Shown here: positions 10,300-22,455 of the stretch, piece by piece
How positions within the stretch are numbered: the stretch's first letter is position 1
How the letters are laid out: every line of letters starts with the position of its first letter
Assembly: GCA_026075535.2 (NCBI GenBank)
Contig: AP026544.2
Span: 10,788,001 to 10,852,000, forward strand
Direction: 5' to 3'
Length of the DNA: 64,000 bases
Origin: Tricholoma matsutake
Lineage: Eukaryota > Basidiomycota > Agaricomycetes > Agaricales > Tricholomataceae
Program-made: the position numbers and the translations under genes
The notes under the pieces: generated by a model
Database searches by the model: none
What the model was told of the DNA's origin: nothing
The model's input: the letters and a program-made list of their open reading frames with translations, nothing else

Positions 10300-11050
10300 T
10301 TATGCCTTGACTTCCAGGTGAGAAAATATTGTGTTTGTCCCCTCTGTGAAATTTTGGTAAGGCCGGAATCTCATCCCCTCATACATCATTCTCGCAATGT
10401 GATGCAGAGGATTTGGATTACACTTAAAGAATTGGGCAATTGCATTACACGCTCGCTTACAATTCTCTTCAGGCTCCCATGAATTATTTTCATCGGTATA
10501 GTTTTTCCACTTTATTAAGAACTCCAATTTGTTCCATCGAAGACGTGAGTCTAGAATTTCTTCAACTATGTATTCTGGAGCACCTTCTACTATTATCGGA
10601 GGTTGCGGAGTAGTTTGTTGGCCAGGAATAGTGGGTGGGTGGTAAGGGCGTAGGCAGGATACGTTAATCTCGGGATCAATCTTGAATGATCAGGGTAATT
10701 TTATCACTACCGCATTAGGCGAGATCACTTTAGAGATTGCATATGGGCCAACTTGTTTCTCCATAAGTTTCCTCAAAGGTCATGGAATATTGAGGTCCTT
10801 GGTACTTAGCCACACCAAGTCACCAACTTTGTACTCTGGAGTGCGTGCTCGAGTACAATCCGCGTGTCACATCATGTCATCACGTGCTTTTTTCAATGCT
10901 GCCCCTGCTTCCTCTTGTACCTTTTGCATCTTAGATACAAAGTCTTCTACCGACTGTACTTTGACTTCCCTTCTGGGTTCTACTCCCATGCGAGGATGAT
11001 ATCCATAATTCACGAAAAAGGGTGACATATGAGTGGCCGAATGGAATTTG
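10300..11050 (-). pseudogene. T1 integrase C-terminus and chromodomain
   Basis: The minus strand reads YKVGDLVWLSTKDLNIP-stop-PLRKL, then EGAPEYIVEEILDSRL..NKLEFLIKWKNYTDENNSWEPEENC. The second part is a typical chromodomain (aromatic/acidic cage words YIVEEIL and WEP), which in this class of Ty3 elements guides integration to heterochromatin. Stops occur at former CGA or CAG codons. The product ends near HLEVKA just before the 3' LTR. Confidence 0.75.
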
Positions 11051-12412
11051 TTATTGTGGGAAAATTGCCAGCCATTCGGGCCAGTCGGTTTGTCGGTAGT
11101 TGACAAACATAGGTAGGTACTGCTCCAACTCCTGATTCATTCTCTCTGTCTGCCCATCAGTCTGGGGGTGATATGCCGTAGATAATTTGGTTTGAATTCC
11201 CAATATGTTGTTTAGTTCTCGCATAAATGCGGAAGCAAATTGTGGTCCGCAATCGGAGATAACGGTATCAGGTAACCCATGTAACCACCATACCTGATTT
11301 AGATAGAGGCATGCCAAGCCCAATGATGAGGTTTCTGTAGTAGTAGGAATAATATGGACCTCTTTTGTAAAGCGGTCGCATACTACGAATATTGCATCGT
11401 ACCCTAGAGCCTCGGGTAATCCGGTAATAAAATCCACAGATATATCTTGCCATGGTGCTTTAGGTATAGGGTTTGGCATTAATTTTCCTGCAGGTTTTTC
11501 TGGAAATTTCTTCCCCCTCATACATGTATCACATCCATCCACATACCCCAACACATACTTCGAAATTCCGGGCCACCAATAATTTCTCATTACTAATTCC
11601 AATGTCTTCCATCTTCCTGGGTGTCCGGCAGTCGGTGTATTATGATGTAACTGGACGATCTCCCTTTGCAAATCCTGATCCTTCGGTACATACACCTTTC
11701 CTTGAAACAACACCAACCCTTGTTCCTCAGCCCATTCATCTCCTTTAATATTACCTTTCTTCTCTCCCTTCAGAGCTTTCATGGCTTCCACTACTTCATC
11801 ATCCATTTCTGAACATTGTCTAATTTTAGACAACATTTCTGTTTCCAAGCTATCTATTAATAGATGCCCTTGACACATAGCGCAAATGCAAAAGTATTCG
11901 GGTTTGAGTAAGGTAACATTCTTATTGTCCTCCTCCACCCCCCTTTTATGATCAATACATCTGGATAATGCATCTGCCTTTCTCATTAAGCTTCCTGCTT
12001 TGTGGACCAAGTGAAAATTTAAACGTGATAGGAATAATGCCCAATGCACCTGCCATTGATTAAGCTTTTTAGCGGACATGAAGTATTGCAGATTTTGATG
12101 ATCCGTCCAGATCTCAATCTGATGTGTACATCCTTCCAAATAATGCCTCCACACCTCCAATGCTCGTATTATCTCCAACATCTCTTTGTCATGCACATCA
12201 TAATTCCTCTCCACATCATTCAACCCTCGGGACAGATATGCACAAGGATGCCATTTGTCATCTTCGTACAGCATTGATAATACCGCTCCAGTAGCAAAAT
12301 TGGATGCATCTGATTCCACTCGTAAAGGGCGTGTGAAATCCACTGGGGCTAATATTGGTCCCTCCACAAACTTCCCAAACACTGTCTGCTGCTGCTCTCC
12401 CCACCTCCACAC
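11051..12412 (-). pseudogene. T1 RNase H - integrase region (453-codon open frame)
   Basis: The longest open stretch of T1. It starts in the RT connection/RNase H (VESDASNFATGAVLSM, CAYLSRGLNDVERNYDVHDKEMLEI, IWTDHQNLQYF). It passes the integrase zinc finger (GHPGRWKTLELVMRNYWWPG, CDTCMRGK) and the catalytic core (ISVDFITGLP, VISDCGPQF, QTDGQTERMNQELEQYL). The Asp, Asp and Glu catalytic residues are present; SDCGPQF has Cys where Arg is usual, which fits CGT-to-TGT decay. It is open here but cut off from a functional RT. Confidence 0.8.
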
Positions 12413-13264
12413 TACTCCCTTTCACATAAGGTTATGTAAGGGTGTGCAATTTTAGAAAAATTGTGCACAAAGCAACGATAATAATTTGCGAGTCCCAAGA
12501 AGGCTTGAACCTCCTTGACATGGGTGGGCGCAGGCCAATCTGTGATCGCCTGTACCTTGATCGGATCCATTTTGATCCTGTCAGGGCCGATCAATAATCC
12601 TAGGAACTCGATTTCGCTTGCCCCAAACACACACTTCTCCGGTTTCAAAAATAGATCATTCTCCACCAACCTCCGTAACAGCTCCTGCACTATCGCCTCA
12701 TGATTTTCTTCATCCTCTGTGAATATCAGAATGTCGTCAATAAATATTATTACCATGCCTTTGTCTATTACGTCCTTGAAAATGTTGTTCATCATATTTT
12801 GAAAGGTTGGGGGACTATTTGTCATCCCGAAAAACATGACAAGCGGCTCGAAGGATCCTCAATGCATGGCAAATGCAGCCTTCCACTCATCTCCTTTCTT
12901 TATTTGTACATTGTTGTACCCCCATCATAAATCCAATTTTGTAAAGACCTTGGCTTTTCCCACCTTGTCAATTATTTCTGAGATCAATGGCAGGGGGTAC
13001 GCATTCTTCACTGTCCACTCATTCAGATACCTATAATCTGTACACATCCTCTTCCTTTGGTCTTTCTTTGGCACGAAGAATATTGGTGATGTCTGGTGAT
13101 TTCGAAGGTCATATGTATCCTTTCCGCAATTGCTCCTTCAGGAATGCATCCACTTCTTCTTGTTCCATTGGAGATAACGGATATACCTTCGACTTCTTCG
13201 GCACAAACCCTGGCTTCATCTCAATCGCATGATCCCATGGCTTCCATACCGGCATTCGCTCAGA
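12412..13264 (-). pseudogene. T1 reverse transcriptase region
   Basis: The minus strand carries an RT palm with the catalytic FIDD motif (about 12745), [18 protein letters not shown] and [19 protein letters not shown]. Two TGA stops, in KLDL-stop-WGYNNV and AMH-stop-GSFEPL, replace Arg codons (CGA-to-TGA). The frame also breaks near 12420. Confidence 0.75.
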
Positions 13265-14104
13265 CTACTTCTTCTGAAACACTGACAGATATTCATGATA
13301 CATTTTTGGCACCCACTCCTCCACTGGCTTCTCCAACTTCACAATATTCTTGTCCCACAACTGTCCTCCACAAATTGCTCTAAAGGTTTGCTTCTGCTCT
13401 TCTTGCTCAATCATGATTGGAACTTCCCCATTTGGCATTTCCTCATCCTCCACTTCCTCCATTGGAACAGAATACTTCCTTGGAGGATGTTCTTTCTCTT
13501 TGTTTTTCCTTTTCTCCTTCTTCATCTTCCTCCCATACACATTACATTCCTTAGGACAATGAGTCATTTGTACTTTCCCAGTTTTCCAATCAATTTCAGG
13601 ATTATGCTTCTGTAACCATGGACATCCTATTATTAGATTGGTTTTCCCAAGATCACACACTTCAAATACAGCTCGCTCCTGATGATCCTGATACTTTAAT
13701 ACCATAGTCACTTCCTCCTTGATAGTTCCTCCATGATTGACTGTTCCATCAATATTATACACCATTATAGGTTGCGCCAGCTTGCGTGTGTTAATACCGT
13801 TTCTGGTAATTAAGGATTGATTAATGAATAATCCTGTAGCACCACTATCAAGCAACGCTTCCACATCAATCGCTGCATGAGTGTCCACTGTCTTCAGTCC
13901 CATAGTCAAGGTGATTTCAGGTTCTATTTGCACAGAGCGAATAAAGAATTTAGGGGTTTTTGGAAATGATGCGTGACAATTTTCTTTGTCACGTGATTGA
14001 CAACGGTTGTACTCCTTTTCATCACGTGATTCAGAACAGTTGTACTCCTCCTCAATTTCCTTTTCTGATTTACTCTGGGTTTCCTCAGATACTAATATGT
14101 ACAT
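13265..14104 (-). pseudogene. T1 aspartic protease region
   Basis: A 279-codon open frame with the retroviral-type protease active site LLDSGATGLFINQSL (about 13850-13810), the flap-side words VYNIDGTVNHGG, and IIGCPWLQKHNPEIDWKTG. A long Lys/Glu-rich spacer leads toward RT. It would process the Gag-Pol polyprotein. Confidence 0.8.
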
Positions 14105-14137
14105 TGTAACAATTCTGGGTCACCAATGGGGAAACCT

Positions 14138-15230
14138 TCACTGGGGCTCTTCCACAAAATTCTTCTGCCTGCCTTCCTCCAGCTTCACTTCCTCGATTGT
14201 AGCTTCCCTAATCTTTCTTTTCTGCCTACAATTTCTAGCAATGTGTCCTAACTGCCCACAGTTAAAACATTTAAGTGGGGCTCGTCTCCCTGCTTGATCA
14301 ACCTCCATTGCCTCTGCTGGTGCTGCTAACTCCATAACTATAGGTGTCACTGCCATGGCTGGTGGCTGTGCCCTTGGAGCTTGCACCTGAGGCGCTTTTC
14401 CTTTCTCAGACTTTCCTCCTGATGGCTTTCCAAATTTACTACTTCCGTACATCAACTTTGACTCCGCCTGTTCCTGCCAATATTGCCAGTCAAGGTGCAT
14501 TGCCCAATTATACCACTCATCCAACTTCTCTGGCATAGAAAGTAGTGGGTAGATAGACTTGAATAAAGAGGGATTTAATCCTGCTTTCAAAAATTCTACC
14601 AATGCAGCTTCTCCTATATCTGTTTGTGAAGCTTCTGCTTTGAACTGCAAAATAAATTCATCCGCTGTTAGGGAACCTTGGCGCATGGTCTTTAATTTAG
14701 CATTGGCTGTCGCCTTTGGATTAGGATCTCCAAACTGTGCCTCCAATCTCTCCAGAAATTCCTTGAAGTTGCAAATGGTTTATTTCCCATGGCAATTTGA
14801 TTAATAGCCTCATTTCTCCAGAACTGTGCTTTCCCCCCTAAATGTATGAGAGAGCAAACATAATCCTAGACTTGGCTGTACAAAACTCTGGCTTCCTCCC
14901 ATGGATGTACAATACTATAGAGCTGATGAAGGATTTTGTATTCTCCATGGTACCGTCAAAAGTTTGCAGGGGTGTGTACTTAGGTAAGCATGCTTTTCCA
15001 TCTCCAGATTTCTCTGCTGTCTCATCCTCCTGCGACATCCACTCCACCATCTCCTCCATCTCATCATCTCTTCTCCTGTCATCTGGCTGTACTTCCGCTT
15101 GTCTGGGCTGTGATGCTGCCAACACTGACACTAATTGCGACATTTGTGCTGTAAGCGCATCAATTTTTGCCTCTAGTGCTGGTGTGGGAACAGGATTAGG
15201 GCCAGGATTAGAAGTTGAGGGTTCAGACAT
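14138..15230 (-). pseudogene. T1 gag
   Basis: Two overlapping open stretches (15230-14838 and 14746-14138) make one gag interrupted around 14750-14840. The N-terminal part (start MSEPSTSNPGPNP) has a helical EAKIDALTAQMSQLVSVL segment. The capsid-like middle reads FGDPNPKATANAKL and LPSLFKSIYPLLSMPEKLDEW, and a zinc knuckle CFNCGQLGHIARNC (CX2CX4HX4C) lies near the end. It would form the particle shell and bind element RNA. Confidence 0.75.
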
Positions 15231-15644
15231 AATGGTAAAATCTGTGATGAGTCACTTCTTTGACAAATTCAAGATTTGTTCTTTGAGACCTCTCCAAATG
15301 TTTACAGGTCACATGATGGTTTGTCAATCATTTGTCAATCGTTCGTCGTTTGTCAGGCGCCTAATTTGGCACTTCAGATCAATAACCCTTCCAACAGTGC
15401 CTGATCTCGGAGATATCACTGAATTCGGCTTGGTTGTCTGGTTGCAGCTGTCCTAATGACGAGCACTGCCTCTCAATCACTGGTGGTCGCAATGTAAGGC
15501 GAGGCCTGGCATCAGCTTACAAAAGAAAAGGTAGATTACGTATATACAAGTACTTCCGGCTTGTGCCGAAAGGATGAGTAATTGGATGTGGCCTGGTGAA
15601 ACAATGACGTATGCACAAGTAAGAGAAGGCGCACTGATATGGGA

Positions 15645-15655
15645 AGTTGTGTTCT
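15645..15655 (-). promoter_or_regulatory. T1 self-primer binding site
   Basis: Minus-strand AGAACACAACT begins two nucleotides after the 5' LTR. It is perfectly complementary over 11 nt to AGTTGTGTTCT in the LTR (15833-15843), about 33 nt downstream of TATATAAA. This is the geometry of Tf1-type self-priming; no tRNA-type TGG site is present. Confidence 0.6.
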
Positions 15656-15657
15656 TC

Positions 15658-16078
15658 TGTTAGGGTGACACCCACTATCTGCTAGCTAAGACCGTGCGGG
15701 TTCTCTCTACAAGAAGGGGGTGGGATCCATGCTCATGATGGGGGGATTGATGCTTTTGATGGAAGGGGCTATTAATAGGTGAGTTTGTTGAGATAGGCCT
15801 TTCAGACCGAAAACATAGGTGGAATACCTAAGAGAACACAACTGGGTCCCCTAGGTGTATATTTAGGGTTTATATACTATGTTACACATATTGTACATTG
15901 TTGTTACTGATGCGTGCATACATGCACATACATCTTGATGCGTGCAAAATAAAATTCTCATGCTATCAAAGTGTAGCGTCATTTGGCATCATTTGGCATC
16001 ATTTAGCATAATGTAACGTAATTCGACATAATAAAATGAAAATGAAATTTTATTAGGTAATGGGGTGGTTTCCTAACA
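15658..16078 (-). repeat. T1 5' LTR
   Basis: 421 bp, collinear with 9884-10288, with TGTTAGG...CCTAACA terminal inverted repeats. It contains a TATA box (TATATAAA on the minus strand) and the presumed transcript start. Confidence 0.9.
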
Positions 16079-16262
16079 GGTACCTCTGATGCCTGCCCTG
16101 TGGGCATGGGTTACTGGTCTCTGAGAACCTGTGTGGGTTTTCAATGTGCCATCTCCCCTCATTCTCACAATGGCATCTTTTTCTTTGAGGGCCTGACAGT
16201 GCTGTAAGCTCTCCACCATGTTTGTGTGCACACATACCCAAGACCTTGGCGACTGGCAATTC
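16079..16262 (+). pseudogene. Reverse-transcriptase-like remnant, right part
   Basis: This continues the 9237-9883 reading after T1 is removed: DACPVGMGYWSLRTCVGF and then FFFEGLTVL.ALHHVCVHTY, an RNase H-like ending. It is cut at 16262 by the next LTR. Confidence 0.5.
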
Positions 16263-16700
16263 TATAAGGGCAACGTTAGAGGCCACTTAATTAGTGGACT
16301 AGCAAAGGGAAATCTGAAGGTAAAATTATGGTACATAGTACAGGGAGTGGAGGTGCACCTAGCAAAGGGAAATCTGAAGAGAAAACTCTAAGGACCCCTT
16401 TGCCAATGCCCAGTATATGTGAAGATTGCAAAAATCAAGTAATAGCCTAAAATAGAAAAGGCAGAGATAGGCAGATCAAGGCTGCTGAATGACATCATAC
16501 CAAGGGGTAGATGTTGGAAAGGGTACTCCACCTCTATATATAAAACTGTCAACATGCACAAATGTGATAGAAAGGGAAATTAGTAATAAAATAAGGAAAA
16601 ATCATAGAAAATGAAGAACAGGAGGAAATGAAGTGAGGAAAAATATAGGACAAACATAAAAAATAGGAGAAACACACGGGGCACCCCCTAGCCCCTTACA
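16263..16700 (-). repeat. LTR of family L (3' LTR of the pol remnant at 16.8-18.7 kb)
   Basis: 438 bp, collinear with 8811-9236. Its minus-strand start TGTAAGGGG is intact. Pol sequence ending in a chromodomain lies directly on its right, so it serves as a 3' LTR in minus orientation. Confidence 0.75.
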
Positions 16701-16795
16701 TCACCTCCTCTCTAAGATGCATTACCCTGATGCATTTGAAATCACATACAACCAAAGTCAGTGACTTGAATGCAACACAGTGCAGCAGTGTGCTG

Positions 16796-18734
16796 TCAGT
16801 GGAATTCCTTGACTAACCAAGGGGCATTCACATCAGACTCCTTGACCCATGAGTTCTCCTCATACCCATAACCCTTCCAGTGCACCAAATACTGGAGTTG
16901 TCCTTGATGCAACCAGCTGTCCAAGATTGACTCGACTTTGTACTGGGGTTCTCCCTCAATCACTGTAGGCAGCAGTGGTGGACATAAATGGCATCCTGGG
17001 AATGGATCTCGGGGAGCTGGAAGGAGTTTGACAACATGGAAGACCAGGTGGAGTCTGGACATGGAGGCTGGGAGGTGCAGACAATAGGCATGCATTCCAA
17101 CACCCTTGACAATGGGGAAAGGTCCCAGGAAGTGATGGGTGAGTTTCTTGGATGGACATGTGGTAGAGATGTCACTGGAGTCAAGATAAACTTGATAACC
17201 AATCTTGTACTGAGGGGCCGGAGAATGGCATTGATTGTAAAAGTGTGCCATGTCATTTCTCAATGTGTGAGGGAGTTTGGCAAGGTTCAAATCCCATGTG
17301 TGGATGCTGTACAGTGTCTAAGAGGAAAGGGGTCTGCTGAGTGGAAGCATGGATGTGGTTGTTTTATCCAAACTCGGCCAAGGGGAGAAGATTGTCCCAA
17401 TTGTCCTGGTGCTCATTGACAAAGATGCAGATGTACTGCTCCAGTTCCTTGTTGACTTGCTCAGTCTGGCCATCAGTTTGCAGGTGATAGGTGGTTGAAG
17501 CAAGGCATTTGATCTGCAGAAGTCAGTACAGATTGTGAATGAACTCTGCCACAATGGTCAGAAAGGAAAGCACCAGGAAGTCTGTGTAATTTCCACACAT
17601 GGTGGAGATAGAGTTGGGTGGCAGCCAGGGTGCTGACAGTGGTGTGAGTAGGAATGAAGTGAGCATATTTCCTCACTGAATCAACCATGCACATCACTGC
17701 ATCAAACCCATTCAACTCTGGAAACTCCACTGCAAAGTCAACACAGACAACATCCCAATGACTCTCTGGAACAGGAAGAGGGTGTAGCTCGCCAATGGCC
17801 TTGCAATGAGGAATCTTGATGCATAAGTAAAGGTCACAAGTATGACAATACTGACCAATGTGACCAGCAATCTGTGAGTCATGGGTTGGGATATGATGCA
17901 CTGGCGAAGGTCTGGGTTGTTGGGGACATAGATGTGATCCCTGAAATACAACAAGTCCTCCCTTTTAGCCCACTCCGCTGCATGCAAGGAAAGGGTGGAT
18001 CCCTTCCTCAGTTCTTTCCCACTCTTCACCCTAGGGTGTGATGCCTTCCAATGCCCAGATGGTGAACAGGTCTGGCTGCAACAACACAATGTCTTGATTG
18101 TCATTGCTGCCATCCCCATAGTGTGCACATTGGAAGAGGGCATCAGTCTTCCCCATGCTGCAATCTGGACAGTGGTGCAAGGACTTGTAGTTTTGCTTCA
18201 CAGCACTAAGGCTTTTGGAGTAGAACACAATAGGATGCCACTTCTGGTCCTCCAGAGACTGCTGAGACAACATGGCACCCATTGTAAAGTCAGAACTGTT
18301 GGCTTCTACATGAAAAGGGCACAAATTATCAGCAAAGGTAAGAATGGGAGTGGAAGTGACCATCTCCTTAAGTTTTTCGAACACCTCCTGTTGTGCATTA
18401 TCCCACCTCCATGCCTCCTTTCTTGTCAAATCAAACAGTGGTTGTGCATGATGTGAGAAATCCTTGATAGAATGCTGATAGAAATTGATGAAACCCAGGA
18501 AACACTGCACCTCTTTCTTGTTCATGGGTGTCGGCCAAGCTGTGACCCCATTCACCTTGATAGGATCCATCTCCACCTAACCCTCCAAGATAATCAGGCC
18601 AAGGTACTCAATCTTGGTCTTCTCAAACTCGCACTTGTCATGATGAAGGTAGAGTTTGTACTGTCAAAGTTGTTCCAGGATGAGGCATGTGATGTGACAA
18701 TGCTCTTCAACCATGTGAGTGAAGATGAGGACAT
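16796..18734 (-). pseudogene. Ty3/gypsy pol remnant (family L-type), RT end to chromodomain
   Basis: From right to left the minus strand reads: the end of RT (SDVLIFTHMVEEHC, 18730); the connection and RNase H (VNGVTAWPTPMNKKEVQCFL, FHVEANSSDFTMGAML, 18570-18250); an integrase zinc finger and core (CHTCDLYLCIKI, WDVVCVDFAVEFPELNGFDAVMCM, 17900-17480); and a C-terminal GYQVYLDSSDI with a chromodomain YKVESILDSWL..QLQYLVHWKGY (17290-16796). Frame breaks and TGA codons are frequent. The RT palm and everything 5' of it is missing; the break at 18735 coincides with a TTACACTGCCCC terminus. Confidence 0.75.
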
Positions 18735-21401
18735 CAGAGCTCATTACACTGCCCCACATATTCCTGGTAGTCCCTGCTTCAGCCACTGTCCACCAAATGG
18801 TTTATTCCTGGCTGTTTCTCTTCCAGTAGGATTCCTGGTGGATTCCTACCCATTGCCTCAATGTTACAGGTTGATTTTGATCAGGCACACACCTTCTGGA
18901 TTTCAATGCTTCCTGATATACAATTGTGGTCAGTAGTCATTCATCAATACAAGCTTGCATTCTTACTTGGCTGAAATGTGGATCCAACAATGCAATAGAC
19001 CCCAACACAACTATCATCTTGTGCTTGTTGTCCTTCAGAGGTATGACAATGAATGACACCTGGATTTCGACTATGTCTCCAATTTATGACCTGCTTACTG
19101 CTTTGTACCATCCATGTTCTTGTGAACCTGATAAAATAAGACTTTGTTTTCCTTGCCATATATGAACCCTTCCTTGGTTAGTTTTTTGAGAATGCCATGA
19201 GGATCTACTGAAGCCAGAATTGGGAGAGAGGCCATTCCAGGTGCATCATTTTGGGCTGTAAGATACTAGTTTGAAGCTTCAAGAGTATGGCCCTGCATCA
19301 TAGGAGCAGCGGTCAGTATCCAGGTTTTGAGTGATGTCTCTTCTACATTGCAGTCAAATATACTGTATATTTCCTGGGTGGCATCTAAGGCTGCTTCAAA
19401 TGGAGGTGTCCCACCCGAGTAAAGCAACTCCTTGTTGAAGGTAATGTGCCTGGGTGGTTGTCCTTGCTTTGATTATTCACTAATGGACCTCACCAGCAAT
19501 TTATGAGCTCACCTTATCTTGTCTACAATGGGTGGTGCCAGATAACACTCCTTGGATCAAAAACACAGCTTCCTCTGCCACTTTTTTGCATCCATCTGAT
19601 CAGAGCATCTGTGGTGCATTAAAGCATATAACCTTGAACTTTGTCTGCTATTGTGGAACCTACTTCTGGTGAGTGTTGCATTCAGGGCCCTAGCCAGACC
19701 TATACTCACTTTCATCAGGCTTGCCAAACACTGGTCCTTGACTTCTTCATTTTTGCTTTGGCTTTTCTCCAGTGCTTCTGCTATCCTTTGTATCAATTTG
19801 AGATTAGAAGTTCAGTTTTATTCACTCACCAGCTCCTGTGATGTTGTCTCACTTGTCCATGATAAGAAAATACACTGTTCTGCTGGCAGGGGCTATGTCA
19901 CAGTCTGGGAGTATTTTTTGTCTGGGTTTATGCAAGTATAGAGGCTGAATCTGATAGATGGGCAATTCACTGGGCCATGAATTATTGCCTGTCTGATGTT
20001 TTCACACCAACAAGACTCTATTTGAGTCTAGAAGTTCCATTGCTGGTGCATCCAGATACTATTTGTCCATGTTTGTTCCCTGCACATTGCAGTTCCTCAT
20101 TTGGTTGAGCCTCAGGGGCTGGAATTTGGTCATCCATCACATACACATCATAGTTATCTGTCTTGTGTTCTGCCGATGGATCCAAAGTCTTCATTTGGTG
20201 GCTCTTGTCTGAATTCAGTATGGATGTTACTACCAGTTTGGTCAGTTTCCTATCTGGGATATCACATGCATTCACATTTGCTCTTCAGCTTTACTTGGAT
20301 TACAGTCTTTGGTGCCTTTTCCAGCTGTTTGCTGTATCAACATTCTCTCACAGGCTATTCTTCCGAGCATGATCTGCTCAATGCCTTAGTACAAGATTCC
20401 ATGGTTTGACTTGCTTCCTGTATGTACATCAAAATATATATCATCGGCTCTGGAAACCCCAACTCATTTTGCTGTTTCAGTTATCTGATTCACTTTTTTG
20501 TACATCCCTTTGCTCACCTGTTTCGTCCAGACATATCTGATGGTTCATATCTATGAAGTGGTGAGCTTCTGCAATCATCAATGATTCATCATTGATACAT
20601 TGCACATCTAGAATTGTGATTCCTTGTGTCACCCATTCAGCAATGTTCTTTGGTCTCTGTTCAATAAAATGGCAATTCAAAACAAGGTTGCTTGCCAACA
20701 CCCCCTCTCCCTGTTCCTGCCATCATATCTCGCTCATCTCACTATGTCCACCCATAGACATTCCAATGCTGTTAAATTGGTGAGTTTTTTCCTTCTATTT
20801 GATTTCCTGTGCATCACTTCTGACAATTTTTCAAGGTGCTTGTTCACACAATCACTTATATTTTCTTCTGATTACTTTGGGGTGAAAGACCCATAGGTAC
20901 CAATGCCCATGCACAGTCAAAGTGAGTGTTTTGACATCTGAGTTACTCCCTACTCACAGTGTCATGTCAGGCAAAAAGTTGTTCAGTCTGATGATTCTGA
21001 AGTGTACATGTCTGTGTGTGCTCTGCTTGTGAACTGTGACTCAACTTTCTTGTTTCAGTGAAATCACTGAACCTTCCAGCCCAAGCAAAAAAAAATGCAT
21101 GTATGTAGCTGTTTGTACTCTTCCTTTTTGGTTCCTATTAGCTGAGCTTTCCTGTTAGGGATATCACCCAACCTCACCACACTTTGAAAAGTAAATGTCA
21201 TGGTTCTCTGACTCCATGGTTCTCCACCACCTGGGTCCCAGGCTTATCAACAGCTTCTGGGTGTGTTGGTCTCATAAGTACTGATGATGGTCTATTGTAT
21301 TTCTTGCCTCAGTTTCCTCAACATAGAAATATTGTTTTGGCTGGCATGCAGGTTGCCTCTGCTTCTGCCAACTTGCCCATTTTTGGTTCACAAAGTTCAG
21401 G
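18735..21401. other. Decayed, mostly unassigned segment starting with an X-type terminus
   Basis: 18743 starts TTACACTGCCCCACAT, which matches the X2 terminus at 21409, so an X-type element probably begins here. The minus strand near 19170-18790 reads ENKVLFYQVHKNMDG and then IGDIVEIQVSFIVIPLK and IALLDPHFSQ before a GTAAG donor. I recall this as an unnamed basidiomycete protein family. Other short minus-strand pieces (20275-20018, 20701-20477) remain unrecognised. No intact gene. Confidence 0.4.
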
Positions 21402-21893
21402 CAGTAATTTACACTGCCCCATATGTTCCACACAGACTGTGCAGACTCTGTGCGGAGTCCAACCATCTGGTGACCAAAATGAAAAATTACACCCCTTTCA
21501 CTGCGGACTCCGCCCCAGTCCACACGGAGTCCACCTAAGTCTGCATGGAGTCCACATAAGTCCACATAAGTCCACACAGACTCCAACCATGTGGTGACCC
21601 AAATGAAGAATTGAGGCATGGGTTGATGGCAAAAAAAAGCAAGGAGGCCCCCACAACAGGGGACATTTTATTGGTAGTATTAAATACAAAAAAGTTGCCC
21701 CCCTGCCAAAGAGGGGGGCAGTAGACTATAGAATAAAATAAATAACCCACTGTCTCACTAGCATGCAAGACGGCAGGGGCGGGTGCGTTCATTGTTGGCC
21801 CTCTCTTGTGGCCCCCTCTTGTCCCCCCTCACCATTCCCCATTGGTCTGTATGCACCCCCCTTCCTCATCATTGTTCCACCCGCGATCCACCC

Positions 21894-22257
21894 CACGAGC
21901 AGTTGCTTGTGAGGCTGGGGGTGGGTGGTGTGCTGTCGTCTCCTGTCCCTGTGCCTGGGCATCGTTCCACCCACATTCCACCCCATGAGCAGTGGCTCAT
22001 GAGGCTGGGGGTGGGTGGCTTGTCATCATTTGTCACCATCGTTCCCCATTTGGATTTCTGTGTTTTTTTTTTTTGGGGGGGGAGGGGGGGGTTTGGGCGC
22101 ATCAGTGCAACGTGGTGCATGTACGGGGGTTGGTGGGTGCTTACTAGGCAGGTATCCCCCTCTCCCTCCCCCTCCCCCCTCATCTCCTTTTCCTCTCGTC
22201 TCCCATCCCCCTTGTCATCATTCCACCCACCATCCACCCCACAAGCAGTGGCTTGCG
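21894..22257. repeat. Three 18-bp palindromes (CAYGAGCAGYKGCTYRTG) in X2
   Basis: Copies at 21894-21911, 21984-22001 and 22240-22257 are each flanked by CCACCC on the left and GGTGGGTGG on the right. Stem bases differ between copies while pairing is largely kept. Confidence 0.7.
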
Positions 22258-22455
22258 AGGCTGGAGGTGGGTGGTGTGTCCTTGTGGGGTGGATGGTGAG
22301 TGGTGTGTCATTCTGTGGTTGGCGTCAGTTTCGTCGGTGTCATGGGGCTGGGGGCAGGTGGTGTGTCATCCATTGCCATGGGTGGTCGTGGTGGGGCCCT
22401 GGTGCTTGTTTTTGTCTGTTTTGGGGGGGTTTGCATTGTCCTGTGTTGTCATCCA

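Larger units (their letters stand above)
9884..16078 (-). mobile_element. Full-length Ty3/gypsy LTR retrotransposon T1 (decayed)
   Basis: Two LTRs (9884-10288 and 15658-16078) bound a minus-strand gag-PR-RT-RNase H-IN-chromodomain order. The flanking 5-bp target duplication is GGTAC on both sides (9879-9883 and 16079-16083). It splits a reverse-transcriptase-like remnant that reads through when T1 is removed. Coding regions hold several CGA-to-TGA stops and frame breaks, so it is not autonomous now. Confidence 0.9.
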
